Positions 51,782-60,165 of a DNA stretch of 64,000 nt are shown piece by piece (the stretch's first letter is position 1; the number at the start of each line of letters is the position of its first letter). The notes under the pieces are model-generated. The model saw only the letters and a list, made by a program, of their open reading frames with translations, made no database searches and was not told the origin of the DNA. This DNA is from Streptomyces mashuensis (GTDB lineage Bacteria > Actinomycetota > Actinomycetes > Streptomycetales > Streptomycetaceae): positions 101,057 through 165,056 of the forward strand of contig NZ_BNBD01000013.1 of the NCBI RefSeq assembly GCF_014654785.1, read 5' to 3'. Position numbers and translations under genes: made by a program.

Positions 51782-53389
51782 GGGGGTACTCCTGTTCCTG
51801 TGGCGGGTGTCGGGGGCTTTCCTGGTGACGTCCGCAGTCATGGCCGCGGTCATGGCCGGGGTCGCGGCCGCGGTCGTGGCGTCCGTGCCGCCGGCCCGCT
51901 CGCCGAACCAGCGGGCGAGGGCGGTGACCAGCCCCGTCGTGTCGTCGGTGTCCTGCGGCCCGGCCCAGACGACGTGCCCGTCGGGGCGTACGAGCACGGC
52001 GCCGGCTCCGGTGTCCGCCGCCCCGGCGTCGTCGGCGGGGCGGGCGGCGACCGGCGTGACCACGCCGGTCCAGGGCGCGGCGGCCGCGGCCAGGCGTGCG
52101 GCGCGGGCCACGTCGCCCGTGAGGTCCAGCAGCAGGGCCGTGCCGGAGCGCAGCAGGGCGGTGGAGGTGGTGGGGCCGCCGGCGGTGAGCAGCGGCAGGT
52201 GCGGCAGCCGGGCGCCGAGCAGCGGATGGCCGCCCTCCCCCACGTCGTAGCGGACGTCGAGGCCGGAGATCATGCCGGCCAGGTGGGCGCGGACCCGCTC
52301 GTGGCCGATGAGTTCGGCCAGCACGTCGCGGGAGGCCTCCACCTCCTCGCCACCCAGCAGCAGCATCGCCTGGGCGGCGATGTTGCTCAGGGTGCGGCGG
52401 CCCACGGCGTGCCGCTCGGTGTGGTAGCTGTCCAGCAGGCCGTCCGGGGCGCGCCCGGAGACCTGGAGGGCCAGCTTCCAGCCGAGGTTGACGGCGTCCT
52501 GCAGGCCGAGGTTGAGGGCCTGGCCGCCGATGGGCATCTGCTGGTGCGCGGCGTCGCCGGCCAGCAGGAGCCGGTAGTCGCGGTAGGCGGCGGCCTGGAA
52601 CGACGCGTCGGTGAAGGCGTTCACCCACAGCGGGGTGCCGTGGGAGATGTCCTCGCCGGTGACGCGCTTCCACGCGTCCACGATCTCCTCGAAGGGGATG
52701 TCGCCGGTGCGGGGCTCCGCCTTGCGGCCGAACTCGTGCACCATGACGCGGGTGACCCCGTCGGGCCGGCGGGCGGCGATGGCCAGCCCGCCGGGCAGCC
52801 GCTGGAAGCGGCGGCCCGGGATGTCGATGCCGTCGACGTCGGCGCGCAGCAGCTCGCGGCCGGCCGGGGTGCCGGGGAAGGCGAAGCCGCCGAGGCGGCG
52901 CACGGCGCTGTTCTCGCCGTCGCAGCCCACGATGCACTTGGCGCGCAGCCGCACCGTCTCCCCTCCGGGGCCGGTGGCCTCGGCCTCCGCGTGGTCGCCG
53001 GTGACGGTGACCGCGCGCAGCTCGTGGCCGCGCAGGACCACCGCGCCCAGCTCCGTGGCCCACTCCTGGAGGAGCTCCTCGGTGCGGATCTGCGGGACCT
53101 TCCACTGGCCCGGGTACGGGGTGGGCAGGGTGAGGTCCAGCGGGATGCCGCCGAAGTGGCCCATGACGTCGTTCGGCACGGTGCCGAGCCGCTCCAGGAG
53201 ACCCCGGCTGTCGAGGATCTCCATGGTGCGGGCGTGCAGCGTGGAGGCCCGCGACTCGGTGGTCGGCTCGGTGCGCTGCTCCAGGACGGTCACCTGGGCG
53301 CCGCCCAGGCGCAGCTCCCCGGCGAGCATCAGCCCGACGGGGCCGGCGCCGACCACGATCACCTGGGTTTCCGTGAAGTGGCCCGTCAT
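51020..53389 (-). CDS. fused FAD oxygenase-SDR, UrdM/PgaM type
   Basis: 789 residues in one frame. Residues 1-525: aromatic-hydroxylase flavoprotein with GAGPVGLM, the DG motif VGCDGENSA and GDAAHQQMPIGGQALN. A linker rich in Thr/Ala (about 500-536) leads to a complete SDR (537-789) with TGSSRGMG, NNAG, Ser in NISSGLT and YAMTK. In urdamycin and pga angucyclines the same fusion acts in C-12b oxygenation and 6-ketoreduction, and the reductase is also made separately from an internal start. The same internal start is seen here (51781). It begins one base after the aromatase stop. Confidence 0.93.
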   Translation of the reverse strand: MTGHFTETQVIVVGAGPVGLMLAGELRLGGAQVTVLEQRTEPTTESRASTLHARTMEILDSRGLLERLGTVPNDVMGHFGGIPLDLTLPTPYPGQWKVPQIRTEELLQEWATELGAVVLRGHELRAVTVTGDHAEAEATGPGGETVRLRAKCIVGCDGENSAVRRLGGFAFPGTPAGRELLRADVDGIDIPGRRFQRLPGGLAIAARRPDGVTRVMVHEFGRKAEPRTGDIPFEEIVDAWKRVTGEDISHGTPLWVNAFTDASFQAAAYRDYRLLLAGDAAHQQMPIGGQALNLGLQDAVNLGWKLALQVSGRAPDGLLDSYHTERHAVGRRTLSNIAAQAMLLLGGEEVEASRDVLAELIGHERVRAHLAGMISGLDVRYDVGEGGHPLLGARLPHLPLLTAGGPTTSTALLRSGTALLLDLTGDVARAARLAAAAAPWTGVVTPVAARPADDAGAADTGAGAVLVRPDGHVVWAGPQDTDDTTGLVTALARWFGERAGGTDATTAAATPAMTAAMTADVTRKAPDTRHRNRSTPMGTLNGKTALVTGSSRGMGRAAALRLAREGALVAVHYNSDKDAADEVVATIEKDGGRAFAVRAELGVPGDVHELFLGLEKGLKERTGGTDLNILVNNAGVMGGISAEDTTPEVFDRLVAVNAKAPFFIIQRALKNMPNGGRIVNISSGLTRFANPEEIAYAMTKGAVEQLALHYAKLLGPRNITINSVAPGITRNGNPAFGIPEVVEQMAGLSAFNRVGEPEDVADVVAFLASDDARWITGSFVDATGGTLLG

Positions 53390-53390
53390 G

Positions 53391-54338
53391 TCAGCCCTGC
53401 AGCTGCTCGGCGTGGGCCTTGGCGTGGTTGAGGGTGGCGGTGCTGTTGGTGCTCAGCGCCGTCTGCACGTACTCCCGCGCCTCGGCGATCCCGGCGTCGG
53501 GGCCGAGGATCTTCGTGATGTTCTCCGTGTTGAGCACGACGGTGTGCTGCGAGGAGGCGGCGACGCCCTGCTCGTTCTCGCGGAACGTCCAGTAGCCGGT
53601 GTGCAGCGTCATCAGCGCCGGCAGGGTGACCTGCTTGTAGGCGATCTTCCGGCCGGGGATGCAGACGCGGTACGACTTGGTGGTGTGCGTCGAGCCGTCC
53701 TTGGCGCGGGTGTCCATCTCCAGGGTCTGGAGGCCGGGCGTGTCCTCCTCCAGGCGGACGGTGGCGACGTGCGGCAGCCGCTCGGACCACAGGTGGGCGT
53801 CGTTGATGAAGTCGTAGACGTCCTTGGCCGAGCCGTTGATCTGCACGGTGTCCTCGAAGGAGAAGGTCACCTCCTCGGCGGCGTGGGCGAGTTCGACGTT
53901 GGTCTTGAGCGCGGCCAGCTCGGAGCGGGAGTTGCGGTCGACGGCCTCGTCGATCCACGCCAGGCTCTCGGGCTTCTCGTCGACGGCCCGGTAGTCGTGC
54001 AGCAGCCGGACGCGGGAGGTGCCGTCGGCCAGCGGCTCGATGATCCAGGTGCCGCCCATGGTGGCGACCGGCGGGGCGGAGATCTCCTGGCGGAAGGTGA
54101 TGCGCAGGCCCTCGGGGTCGAGGGTGCGGCGCGAGGTCCAGTTCTTGGCCTCGCCGTTGGCGGTGGCCCAGATCTGGATGCGCTCGGCGTCGTCGCCCAG
54201 GTCCTCGCGCTCCACGTAAATGGTGGGCGGGAAGATGCGCGGCCAGTTGGTGACGTCGGCGATCAGCTCGTAGACGGCTGCGGCCGGGGCCGAGATGGTG
54301 ATCTCGTGCTCCACCTCGCGCAGAGCGGACTGCGGCAT
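53391..54338 (-). CDS. didomain aromatase/cyclase (UrdL/PgaL type)
   Basis: 315 residues, two Bet v1-like SRPBCC halves (about 1-155 and 160-315), each opening with the helix-grip pattern: EHEITISAPAAAVYELIADV and VTFSFEDTVQINGSAKDVYD. Binds the nascent polyketide after C-9 reduction and dehydrates/aromatises the first ring. Only the 3' part of a much longer open frame is real; ATG at 54338 follows cgaggagcaccc. One base separates it from the fused oxygenase. Confidence 0.95.
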   Translation of the reverse strand: MPQSALREVEHEITISAPAAAVYELIADVTNWPRIFPPTIYVEREDLGDDAERIQIWATANGEAKNWTSRRTLDPEGLRITFRQEISAPPVATMGGTWIIEPLADGTSRVRLLHDYRAVDEKPESLAWIDEAVDRNSRSELAALKTNVELAHAAEEVTFSFEDTVQINGSAKDVYDFINDAHLWSERLPHVATVRLEEDTPGLQTLEMDTRAKDGSTHTTKSYRVCIPGRKIAYKQVTLPALMTLHTGYWTFRENEQGVAASSQHTVVLNTENITKILGPDAGIAEAREYVQTALSTNSTATLNHAKAHAEQLQG

Positions 54339-54388
54339 GGTCGGGTGCTCCTCGGGTTTCGGTGACGGGCGGGGCGGTGCGGGCGGGA

Positions 54389-55174
54389 TCAGAAGTTGCC
54401 GAGGCCGCCGCAGACGTTGAGCGCCTGGGAGGTGATGGAGGCGGCCGTGTCGGAGGCCAGGTAGCCGACGAGGCCGGCGACCTCCTCCGGGGTGGAGTAG
54501 CGGCCGAGCGGGATCTTCGACTGGAACTTCTGCAGGATCGCGTCCTCGGACGTGTCGTAGGCCGAGGCGTAGCCCTGGCGGACGCGCTGGGCCATCGGCG
54601 TCTCGACGTAGCCGGGGCAGACGGCGTTGACGGTGATGCCGGTGGGGGCCAGCTCGTTGCCGAGGGCCTTGGTGAAGCCGACGACGCCGTGCTTGGAGGC
54701 CGAGTAGGGGGCGCCGAGGACGACGCCCTGCTTGCCGGCGGTGGAGGCGATGTTGATGATGCGGCCGCGGTTCTTGTGGCGCATGCCGCCGGTGTTGAGG
54801 ACCTCGCGCGTCATGCGGAAGACGCTGTTGAGGTTGGTGTCGATGACGTCGTGCCACAGCTCGTCGTCGATGTCGGCGGTGACGCCGCCGCCGCTGCGGC
54901 CGGCGTTGTTCACCAGGACGTCGATGGTGCCGAAGCGGTCCACGGCGGCCTGCACGAACGCGTGCACGCTGTCCGCCGAGCGGACGTCGAGGGTGGTGCC
55001 GTCGACGTCGAGGCCCTCGTTCTGGAGCTCCTTGACGGTGGCGGCGACGTTGTCGGCGTTGCGGGCGCCGATGAAGACCTTGTGGTTCTGCGAGGCCAGG
55101 AGGCGGGCGGCGGCGAGGCCGATACCGCTGGTGGCGCCGGTGATGACGGCGACGCGCTGGTCCTGCTGCGACAT
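54389..55174 (-). CDS. C-9 polyketide ketoreductase (ActIII/UrdD/PgaD type)
   Basis: 261-residue SDR that reduces the C-9 keto group of the ACP-bound polyketide with NADPH. TGATSGIG, NNAG, Ser in NIASTAGKQG, YSASK and the PGYVETPMA loop followed by the ActIII-type insertion VRQGYASAYDTSED. C-terminus ends ALNVCGGLGNF. Preceded by a large hairpin and a 152-base gap from the ACP gene; 50 bases ahead of the aromatase. Confidence 0.96.
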   Translation of the reverse strand: MSQQDQRVAVITGATSGIGLAAARLLASQNHKVFIGARNADNVAATVKELQNEGLDVDGTTLDVRSADSVHAFVQAAVDRFGTIDVLVNNAGRSGGGVTADIDDELWHDVIDTNLNSVFRMTREVLNTGGMRHKNRGRIINIASTAGKQGVVLGAPYSASKHGVVGFTKALGNELAPTGITVNAVCPGYVETPMAQRVRQGYASAYDTSEDAILQKFQSKIPLGRYSTPEEVAGLVGYLASDTAASITSQALNVCGGLGNF

Positions 55175-55253
55175 GGCGTGACTCCTACGAGGGTGGGTGC
55201 GGTGCTGCGGATCTACGGGTGCTGCGGGTGGTGCGGGTCCTACGGGGGCGGGG

Positions 55254-55305
55254 CCGGGGCGTGCGCCGCGCCGGGCGCCGTTGACCGGCGCGGCGCACGC
55301 CCCGG
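55254..55305. promoter_or_regulatory. 21-bp hairpin between ACP and ketoreductase genes
   Basis: Perfect arms at 55254-55274 and 55285-55305 (left arm core ggggcgtgcgccgcgccgg) with a ten-base loop. It lies inside the core transcript, 22 bases past the ACP stop. It may terminate part of the transcripts or protect the KS-CLF-ACP message end. Confidence 0.75.
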
Positions 55306-55326
55306 GGCGCGGGACCGCGGGGCGGT

Positions 55327-55596
55327 TCAGGCCGCGACGCGCTCGGAGAGCAGGGCGTTGACGGTGGCGACCAGGGCGCGCGGGGTGCGGTTCTCGGCGA
55401 GGGTGTCGTCGTCGAACTCCACGCCGTACTCGCGCTCGATGCGGCCGCCGGTCTCCAGCAGGGCCAGCGACTCGTAGCCCAGCTCCTCGAAGTCGGTGTC
55501 GAGGATGTCGCCGTCGAGGTCGACGCCCTCGTCGGCGCCGGCGCCCTCCAGGAGGATGCGCTTGAGGTCCTCGAGGGTGAACTCCAGGTTCGACAT
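55327..55596 (-). CDS. minimal-PKS acyl carrier protein
   Basis: 89 residues, standard type II ACP. Phosphopantetheine serine Ser43 in LGYESLALLETGG; four-helix bundle with the acidic helix 1 (FTLEDLKRILLEGAG). Carries the growing decaketide between KS/CLF and tailoring enzymes. ATG after ggaaaggacc-like leader (cgggaggaatgc region is farther). Normal order KS-alpha, CLF, ACP. Confidence 0.97.
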   Translation of the reverse strand: MSNLEFTLEDLKRILLEGAGADEGVDLDGDILDTDFEELGYESLALLETGGRIEREYGVEFDDDTLAENRTPRALVATVNALLSERVAA

Positions 55597-55645
55597 GATC
55601 GGTCCTTTCGGGAGGAATGCCGCACCACTGGGGTGCGAAGGGTCT

Positions 55646-55702
55646 GAAGGGGCCCGCCGCGGCCCGGGAGACGTGGGTGGACGGGGCCGCGACGGGCGGC
55701 CT
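55646..55702. promoter_or_regulatory. imperfect hairpin between CLF and ACP genes
   Basis: G+C-rich arms around 55650-55668 and 55681-55701 (ggcccgccgcggcccg against cggggccgcgacgggcgg) pair with a few mismatches in the 152-base CLF-ACP gap. A possible RNA processing or attenuation structure; weakly supported because the DNA is very G+C-rich. Confidence 0.4.
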
Positions 55703-55749
55703 GTGGGGTGGGGCGGTGACGCGGTGGCGCGGTGCGGGCGGTGCGGGCG

Positions 55750-56967
55750 TCAGTCCGCGGCGCGCACGACGACGGCGGAGTTGAAGCCGCCCTGGCCGCG
55801 GGCCAGCACGAGCGCGGCCCGGACGTTCGCGGTGCGCGCGGCGCCGGTGACCAGGTCGATGTCGTACGCGGGCGACAGCTCCACGTTGGTGGTGGGCGGG
55901 ATCAGGCCCTCGCGCATCGACAGGAACGCGGCGACGACGTCCACCGGGGCGGCACCGGAGTACAGCCGGCCCGTCATCGTCTTCGGCGCCGTGACCGGCA
56001 CCCGGCCCGGGCCGAAGACGGCGCTGATCGCCTCGGCCTCGATGCGGTCCAGCTCGGGCGTGCCGGCGGCGTCGGCGAAGACGACGTCGATGTCGCCCGG
56101 CGCCAGCCCGGCGTCCGCCAGGGCCGCCTCGATCGCCCGGCGCAGGCCCGGCTCGCGGCCGCTGCCCGGCTTCGGGTCGATGGTGGCGCCGTAGCCGGCG
56201 ATCTCGCCGTAGACGTTCTCCGCGCCACGGCCGCGGGCGGCCTCCGCGTCCTCCAGGATGAGCAGCGCGCCGCCCTCGCCCGGCACGTAGCCGCTGGCGT
56301 TCGCGTCGAACGGCAGGTACGCGCGGTCGGCGTCCTCGCTGGTCGTCATGCGGCCGCCGGCGATCTGCGCGACCCAGCCCCAGGGGCAGATCGACGCGTC
56401 GAAGCCGCCGGAGAAGATGAGCTTGCTGCCCTTGCGGATCTGACGGCGGGCCTGCGCGATGGCGTCCAGGCCGCCGGCCTGGTCGCTGACGACCACGCCG
56501 CTGGGGCCGCGCATCCCGTTGCGGATGGAGATCTGGCCGCTGTTGACCGCGTAGAACCAGGCGAACGACTGGTACGCGCTGACGTACTGGCTGCCCTGGC
56601 TCCACAGCTTCTTCAGCTCGTTCTGGCCGAACTCGAAGCCGCCGGAGGTGCTGGCCGTGACGACACCCATGTCGAACTCGGGGATGTCGCCGGGGCGCAC
56701 GCCCGCGTCGGTGAACGCGCAGTCCGCGGCGACCAGGGCGAGCCGGGTCATCCGGTCGGTCTGCGGGATCAGCCGGCTGGGCAGGTGGTCCTCGGCCACG
56801 AACTCGCGGATCTCGCCCGCCAGCTTCGACGGGTACTGCTCCGGGTCGAAGCGCGTGACGCGGCCGATGGCGTTCCTGCCCACGCGGGTGGCGGCCCAGT
56901 AGTCGTCCACGCCCAGCCCGTTGGGCGTGGCGACGCCGATGCCGGTGACTACTACCTTGGCGGTCAC
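55750..56967 (-). CDS. ketosynthase beta / chain-length factor
   Basis: 405 residues, thiolase fold partner of KS-alpha that sets chain length. The active-site cysteine is replaced by glutamine (Gln163 in VVVSDQAGGLDA), the hallmark of CLF. Also PFDANASGYVPGEGGALLIL and TVGSGF-like end QGGFNSAVVV. ATG overlaps the KS-alpha stop by four bases (ATGA), giving coupled one-to-one synthesis. Confidence 0.97.
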   Translation of the reverse strand: MTAKVVVTGIGVATPNGLGVDDYWAATRVGRNAIGRVTRFDPEQYPSKLAGEIREFVAEDHLPSRLIPQTDRMTRLALVAADCAFTDAGVRPGDIPEFDMGVVTASTSGGFEFGQNELKKLWSQGSQYVSAYQSFAWFYAVNSGQISIRNGMRGPSGVVVSDQAGGLDAIAQARRQIRKGSKLIFSGGFDASICPWGWVAQIAGGRMTTSEDADRAYLPFDANASGYVPGEGGALLILEDAEAARGRGAENVYGEIAGYGATIDPKPGSGREPGLRRAIEAALADAGLAPGDIDVVFADAAGTPELDRIEAEAISAVFGPGRVPVTAPKTMTGRLYSGAAPVDVVAAFLSMREGLIPPTTNVELSPAYDIDLVTGAARTANVRAALVLARGQGGFNSAVVVRAAD

Positions 56968-58232
56968 GCCAGGCTCCTTTCGGGTCGGGCCAGCACCATC
57001 GCGCTCTGGAAGCCGCCGAAGCCGCTGCCGACCGTGAGGACGGCGTCCGTGCGGTGCTCACGGGCGGTGAGCGGGACGTAGTCCAGGTCGCACTCCGGGT
57101 CGGGGGTGTGCAGGTTGGCGGTGGGCGGCACCACGTTGTTCTCCATGGCCAGCACCGACGCGGCGATCTCGATCGAGCCGATGGCGCCGAGCGAGTGGCC
57201 CACCATCGACTTGATGGAGCTGACCGGCGTGCGGTACGCGTGGTCGCCGAGGCTGAGCTTGAACGCGGCGGTCTCGTGGCGGTCGTTCTGCTTGGTGCCC
57301 GAGCCGTGCGCGTTGATGTAGTCGATCTGCTCCGGGTTCATCCGGGCCTCGTCGAGCGCGACCTTGATGGCCTCGGCCATCTCGCGGCCGTCGGGGCGCA
57401 GACCGGTCATGTGGAAGGCGTTGCAGCGCGAGGCGTAGCCGGCGATCTCCGCGTAGATGCGGGCGCCGCGCTTCTTCGCGCTCTCCAGCTCCTCCAGGAC
57501 GAACGCGGCCGAGCCCTCGCCCAGCACGAAGCCGTTGCGGGTCCCGTCGAAGGGCCGCGAGGCGTGCTCGGGGTCGTCGTTGCGCGAGGTCGTCGCCTTG
57601 ATCGCGTCGAAGCACGCCATCGTGATCGGCGAGATCGGGGCGTCCGTCGCACCGGTGATCATGATGTCGGTGGTGCCCTCGCGGATCAGCTCCACGGCGT
57701 GGCCGACGGAGTCGATGCCGGAGGTGCAGCCGGTCGACACCACCGTGGCCGGGCCCTCGGCGCCGGTCGCCCACGCCACCTCGGCCGCGAACGAACTCGG
57801 CACGAAGTGGTTGTAGAGGTGGTTCGGGGCGTACGTGTGGTCCACGAGGTCCAGCCGGCCGTCGTCGCTGACGACCCGGTACTCGTTGTCCAGGCCGGTG
57901 GTGGCACCGACCGCGCTGCCGATGGTCACGCCCGCCCGGTACGGGTCGAACCCGGCCAGGTCCAGGCCGCTGTCGGCCAGCGCCTCGCGCGCGGTGACCA
58001 CGCCGAACTGGGCGGCGCGGTCCATCCGGCGGATCTCCTGCGGGCCCAGGCCGTGCAGCTCCGGGTCGAAGTCCGCCTCGGCGGCGACCTGCGAGCGGAA
58101 CGGCGAGGGGTCGAAGAAGGAGATCCGGCGGGTGGCGGTGCGCCCCTCGCTCAGCAGGCTCCAGAAGTTCTTGGTGCCGATACCGCCCGGTGCCAGCACT
58201 CCGATTCCCGTGATTACTACCCGGCGACCCAC
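56964..58232 (-). CDS. ketosynthase alpha
   Basis: 422 residues, condensing enzyme of the minimal PKS. Active-site Cys169 in VVSTGCTSGIDS, His in NAHGSGTKQND and His in MVGHSLGAIGS; the angucycline-like KS sequence opening is MGRRVVITGIGVLAPGGIG. GTG start with gaagggagg upstream. Condenses malonyl-ACP units to an acetate-primed decaketide together with CLF. Confidence 0.97.
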   Translation of the reverse strand: MGRRVVITGIGVLAPGGIGTKNFWSLLSEGRTATRRISFFDPSPFRSQVAAEADFDPELHGLGPQEIRRMDRAAQFGVVTAREALADSGLDLAGFDPYRAGVTIGSAVGATTGLDNEYRVVSDDGRLDLVDHTYAPNHLYNHFVPSSFAAEVAWATGAEGPATVVSTGCTSGIDSVGHAVELIREGTTDIMITGATDAPISPITMACFDAIKATTSRNDDPEHASRPFDGTRNGFVLGEGSAAFVLEELESAKKRGARIYAEIAGYASRCNAFHMTGLRPDGREMAEAIKVALDEARMNPEQIDYINAHGSGTKQNDRHETAAFKLSLGDHAYRTPVSSIKSMVGHSLGAIGSIEIAASVLAMENNVVPPTANLHTPDPECDLDYVPLTAREHRTDAVLTVGSGFGGFQSAMVLARPERSLA

Positions 58233-58269
58233 TGGAGGGCGCCTCCCTTCGTGTCGGCGGACGGGAGCC

Positions 58270-58599
58270 TCACTTGGCGGCCGTCCAGGTGTAGAAGCGG
58301 GTGGCCATGGCGTCGGCCGGGGACCGCCAGGTCGCCGGGTCGTACGCCTGGATGAAGGGCTTGAGGTCCTCGCTGATCTGCACGAACCGCGGGTCGGTCT
58401 TCGCCTCTTCGATGAGCTCGCCGCCGTTGTCGGTGTCGAAGTCCTGGAGGTGGAAGTACAGGCCCCGGTACGAGAACAGCTGGCGCCGGCGGGTGCCCAT
58501 GCGGTGCGGCATCTCGGTGCCGTCGAACTCGGCGAACAGCTTGGCGACGTCCGTGCTGGAACCGGGGTCCATCCGGGCCACGATCAGGGTGCTGTGCAT
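58270..58599 (-). CDS. TcmI/JadI-type polyketide cyclase (UrdF/PgaF position)
   Basis: 109 residues, dimeric alpha/beta-barrel cyclase of the TcmI family. Motifs: MHSTLIVARMDPGSSTDVA, MPHRMGTRRRQLFSYRGLYF and the C-terminal ATRFYTWT. In angucyclines this class closes the later rings to give the benz[a]anthracene scaffold. ATG follows ggagacccac. Positioned between FAD hydroxylase and KS-alpha as in urd/pga. Confidence 0.95.
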   Translation of the reverse strand: MHSTLIVARMDPGSSTDVAKLFAEFDGTEMPHRMGTRRRQLFSYRGLYFHLQDFDTDNGGELIEEAKTDPRFVQISEDLKPFIQAYDPATWRSPADAMATRFYTWTAAK

Positions 58600-58674
58600 G
58601 TGGGTCTCCTCGGGGAGGGGTACGGGTGCGGGGTGTCGCAGGTGCGGGGCAGGTCCGGTGCGCGTCCGGTGCGG

Positions 58675-60165
58675 TCAGGCGCCCAGGGGCGTGCCGAACC
58701 AGCGCTCGAGCGCCATGGGCAGGTCGTGGTGGCTGCCGGGGGCGGCCCAGGCCACGTAGCCGTCGGGGCGCACCAGGACGGCGGAGGTGCCGTCGAGGTC
58801 GCCGCCCGGGGTGACGCCGTGCGGGACGGCGGTGACGATGTCGATGCGGTCGGACCACGCGGCGGCGCGGGCGCGCAGCGTCGCGTTGTCCTCCAGGTCG
58901 AGCAGGATGCCGCGGCCGGCGTGCAGCAGCGTGACGCTGTCGGTCTTCTCGCCGGCCCGGGCGCCGCGCTCGTGCACCAGCTCCAGGCGCGGCAGGCGCT
59001 TGCCCAGCAGCGGGTGGCCGCCGGAGCCGACGTCGTAGCGGATCTCCAGGCCGGAGACCATGGCCGCCAGGTGCCTGCTGACCTCCTCGTACCCGATGAG
59101 CTCGGTGAGGACGTCGCGCAGCGGCTGCACCTCGGCGCCGGACAGGAAGAGCAGGCCCTGGGCGCGGGTGTTCATCAGCAGCCGCTTGCCGACCGGGTGC
59201 CGCTCGTCGTGGTACGTGTCGAGCAGCGACTCGGGGGCGTGGCCGTTGAGGACCGCGGCCATCTTCCAGCCGAGGTTGACCGCGTCCTGGATGCTGGTGT
59301 TCATGCCCTGCCCGCCGGCGGGCAGGTGGATGTGGGCGGAGTCGCCGGCCAGGAAGACGTTGCCGCGCCGGTACTCGGTGACCTGGCGGGTCGCGTCGCC
59401 GAAGGAGCTGACCCAGACCGCCTCGGCGTGCGAGATGTCGGTGCCGGTCAGCCGCTGCCAGGCGGCGGCGACCTCCTCCCACGACGGCGGGCTGGTGCGG
59501 CGCTGCGGCGGGGTGCCGCGCTCGCAGACGATGATGCGGGTGACGCCGCCGGGCAGCGGGCCCACCATCACCATGCCGCCGGGCAGCGTCTCACCGATCA
59601 TGCGGGGCTCGAGGTCGACGCCCTTGATGTCGGCGAGGAACATCTCCAGCGTGGCGGCGGTGCCCGGGAAGTCGAAGCCGCCGGCCTTGCGGATCAGGCT
59701 GCGGCCGCCGTCACAGCCCACCAGGTAGCGGGCGCGCAGCGTCTGCTCCCCCGCCGGGCCGCGGACCTCGACCTCGACGCCGTCGCCGGTGTCCTTGAAC
59801 GACAGCACCTCGTGGCTGCGGCGCAGGTCGGTGCCGAGCTCGACGACCCATTCCTCCAGCACCGACTCGGTGTGCGACTGGGGAATGGACTTGGCGGCCT
59901 GGTGCGCGCCCTCCAGCACCCCGAAGTCGACCGGCAGGCCACCGAAATGCCCGACGTTGCTGGTCTCCACCTCGCCGAATCGGGACAGCAGTCCGCGCTG
60001 GTCGAAGATTTCCATCGTGCGGGCGGTGAATCCCAGCCCGCGGGATTCCCCGGTACGGGCGGCGAGGCGCTCGAGGACAATGACCTCGACACCCGCGAGC
60101 CGCAGTTCACCGGCGAGCATGAGCCCGGCCGGCCCGGCGCCCGCGATAATCACCGCAGCGTCCAT
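58675..60165 (-). CDS. FAD aromatic hydroxylase, UrdE/PgaE type
   Basis: 496 residues, close to PgaE length. Flavin motifs: GAGPAG at 9-14, DG motif LVGCDGGRSLI near 149-158, GD motif FLAGDSAHIHLPAGGQGMN at 271-289. C-terminal thioredoxin-like domain ends MALERWFGTPLGA. Hydroxylates the angucyclinone at C-12 with NADPH and O2 (PgaE knowledge), before the fused oxygenase-reductase acts. ATG at 60165 has aaggagaggtcc; the longer frame upstream covers the promoter repeats and is not coding. First gene of the core operon. Confidence 0.95.
   Translation of the reverse strand: MDAAVIIAGAGPAGLMLAGELRLAGVEVIVLERLAARTGESRGLGFTARTMEIFDQRGLLSRFGEVETSNVGHFGGLPVDFGVLEGAHQAAKSIPQSHTESVLEEWVVELGTDLRRSHEVLSFKDTGDGVEVEVRGPAGEQTLRARYLVGCDGGRSLIRKAGGFDFPGTAATLEMFLADIKGVDLEPRMIGETLPGGMVMVGPLPGGVTRIIVCERGTPPQRRTSPPSWEEVAAAWQRLTGTDISHAEAVWVSSFGDATRQVTEYRRGNVFLAGDSAHIHLPAGGQGMNTSIQDAVNLGWKMAAVLNGHAPESLLDTYHDERHPVGKRLLMNTRAQGLLFLSGAEVQPLRDVLTELIGYEEVSRHLAAMVSGLEIRYDVGSGGHPLLGKRLPRLELVHERGARAGEKTDSVTLLHAGRGILLDLEDNATLRARAAAWSDRIDIVTAVPHGVTPGGDLDGTSAVLVRPDGYVAWAAPGSHHDLPMALERWFGTPLGA

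Noticed and set aside
54339..54857. Arg-rich frame upstream of the aromatase
   Set aside because: It is antiparallel-frame noise within the ketoreductase gene; the didomain protein is complete from the ATG at 54338.
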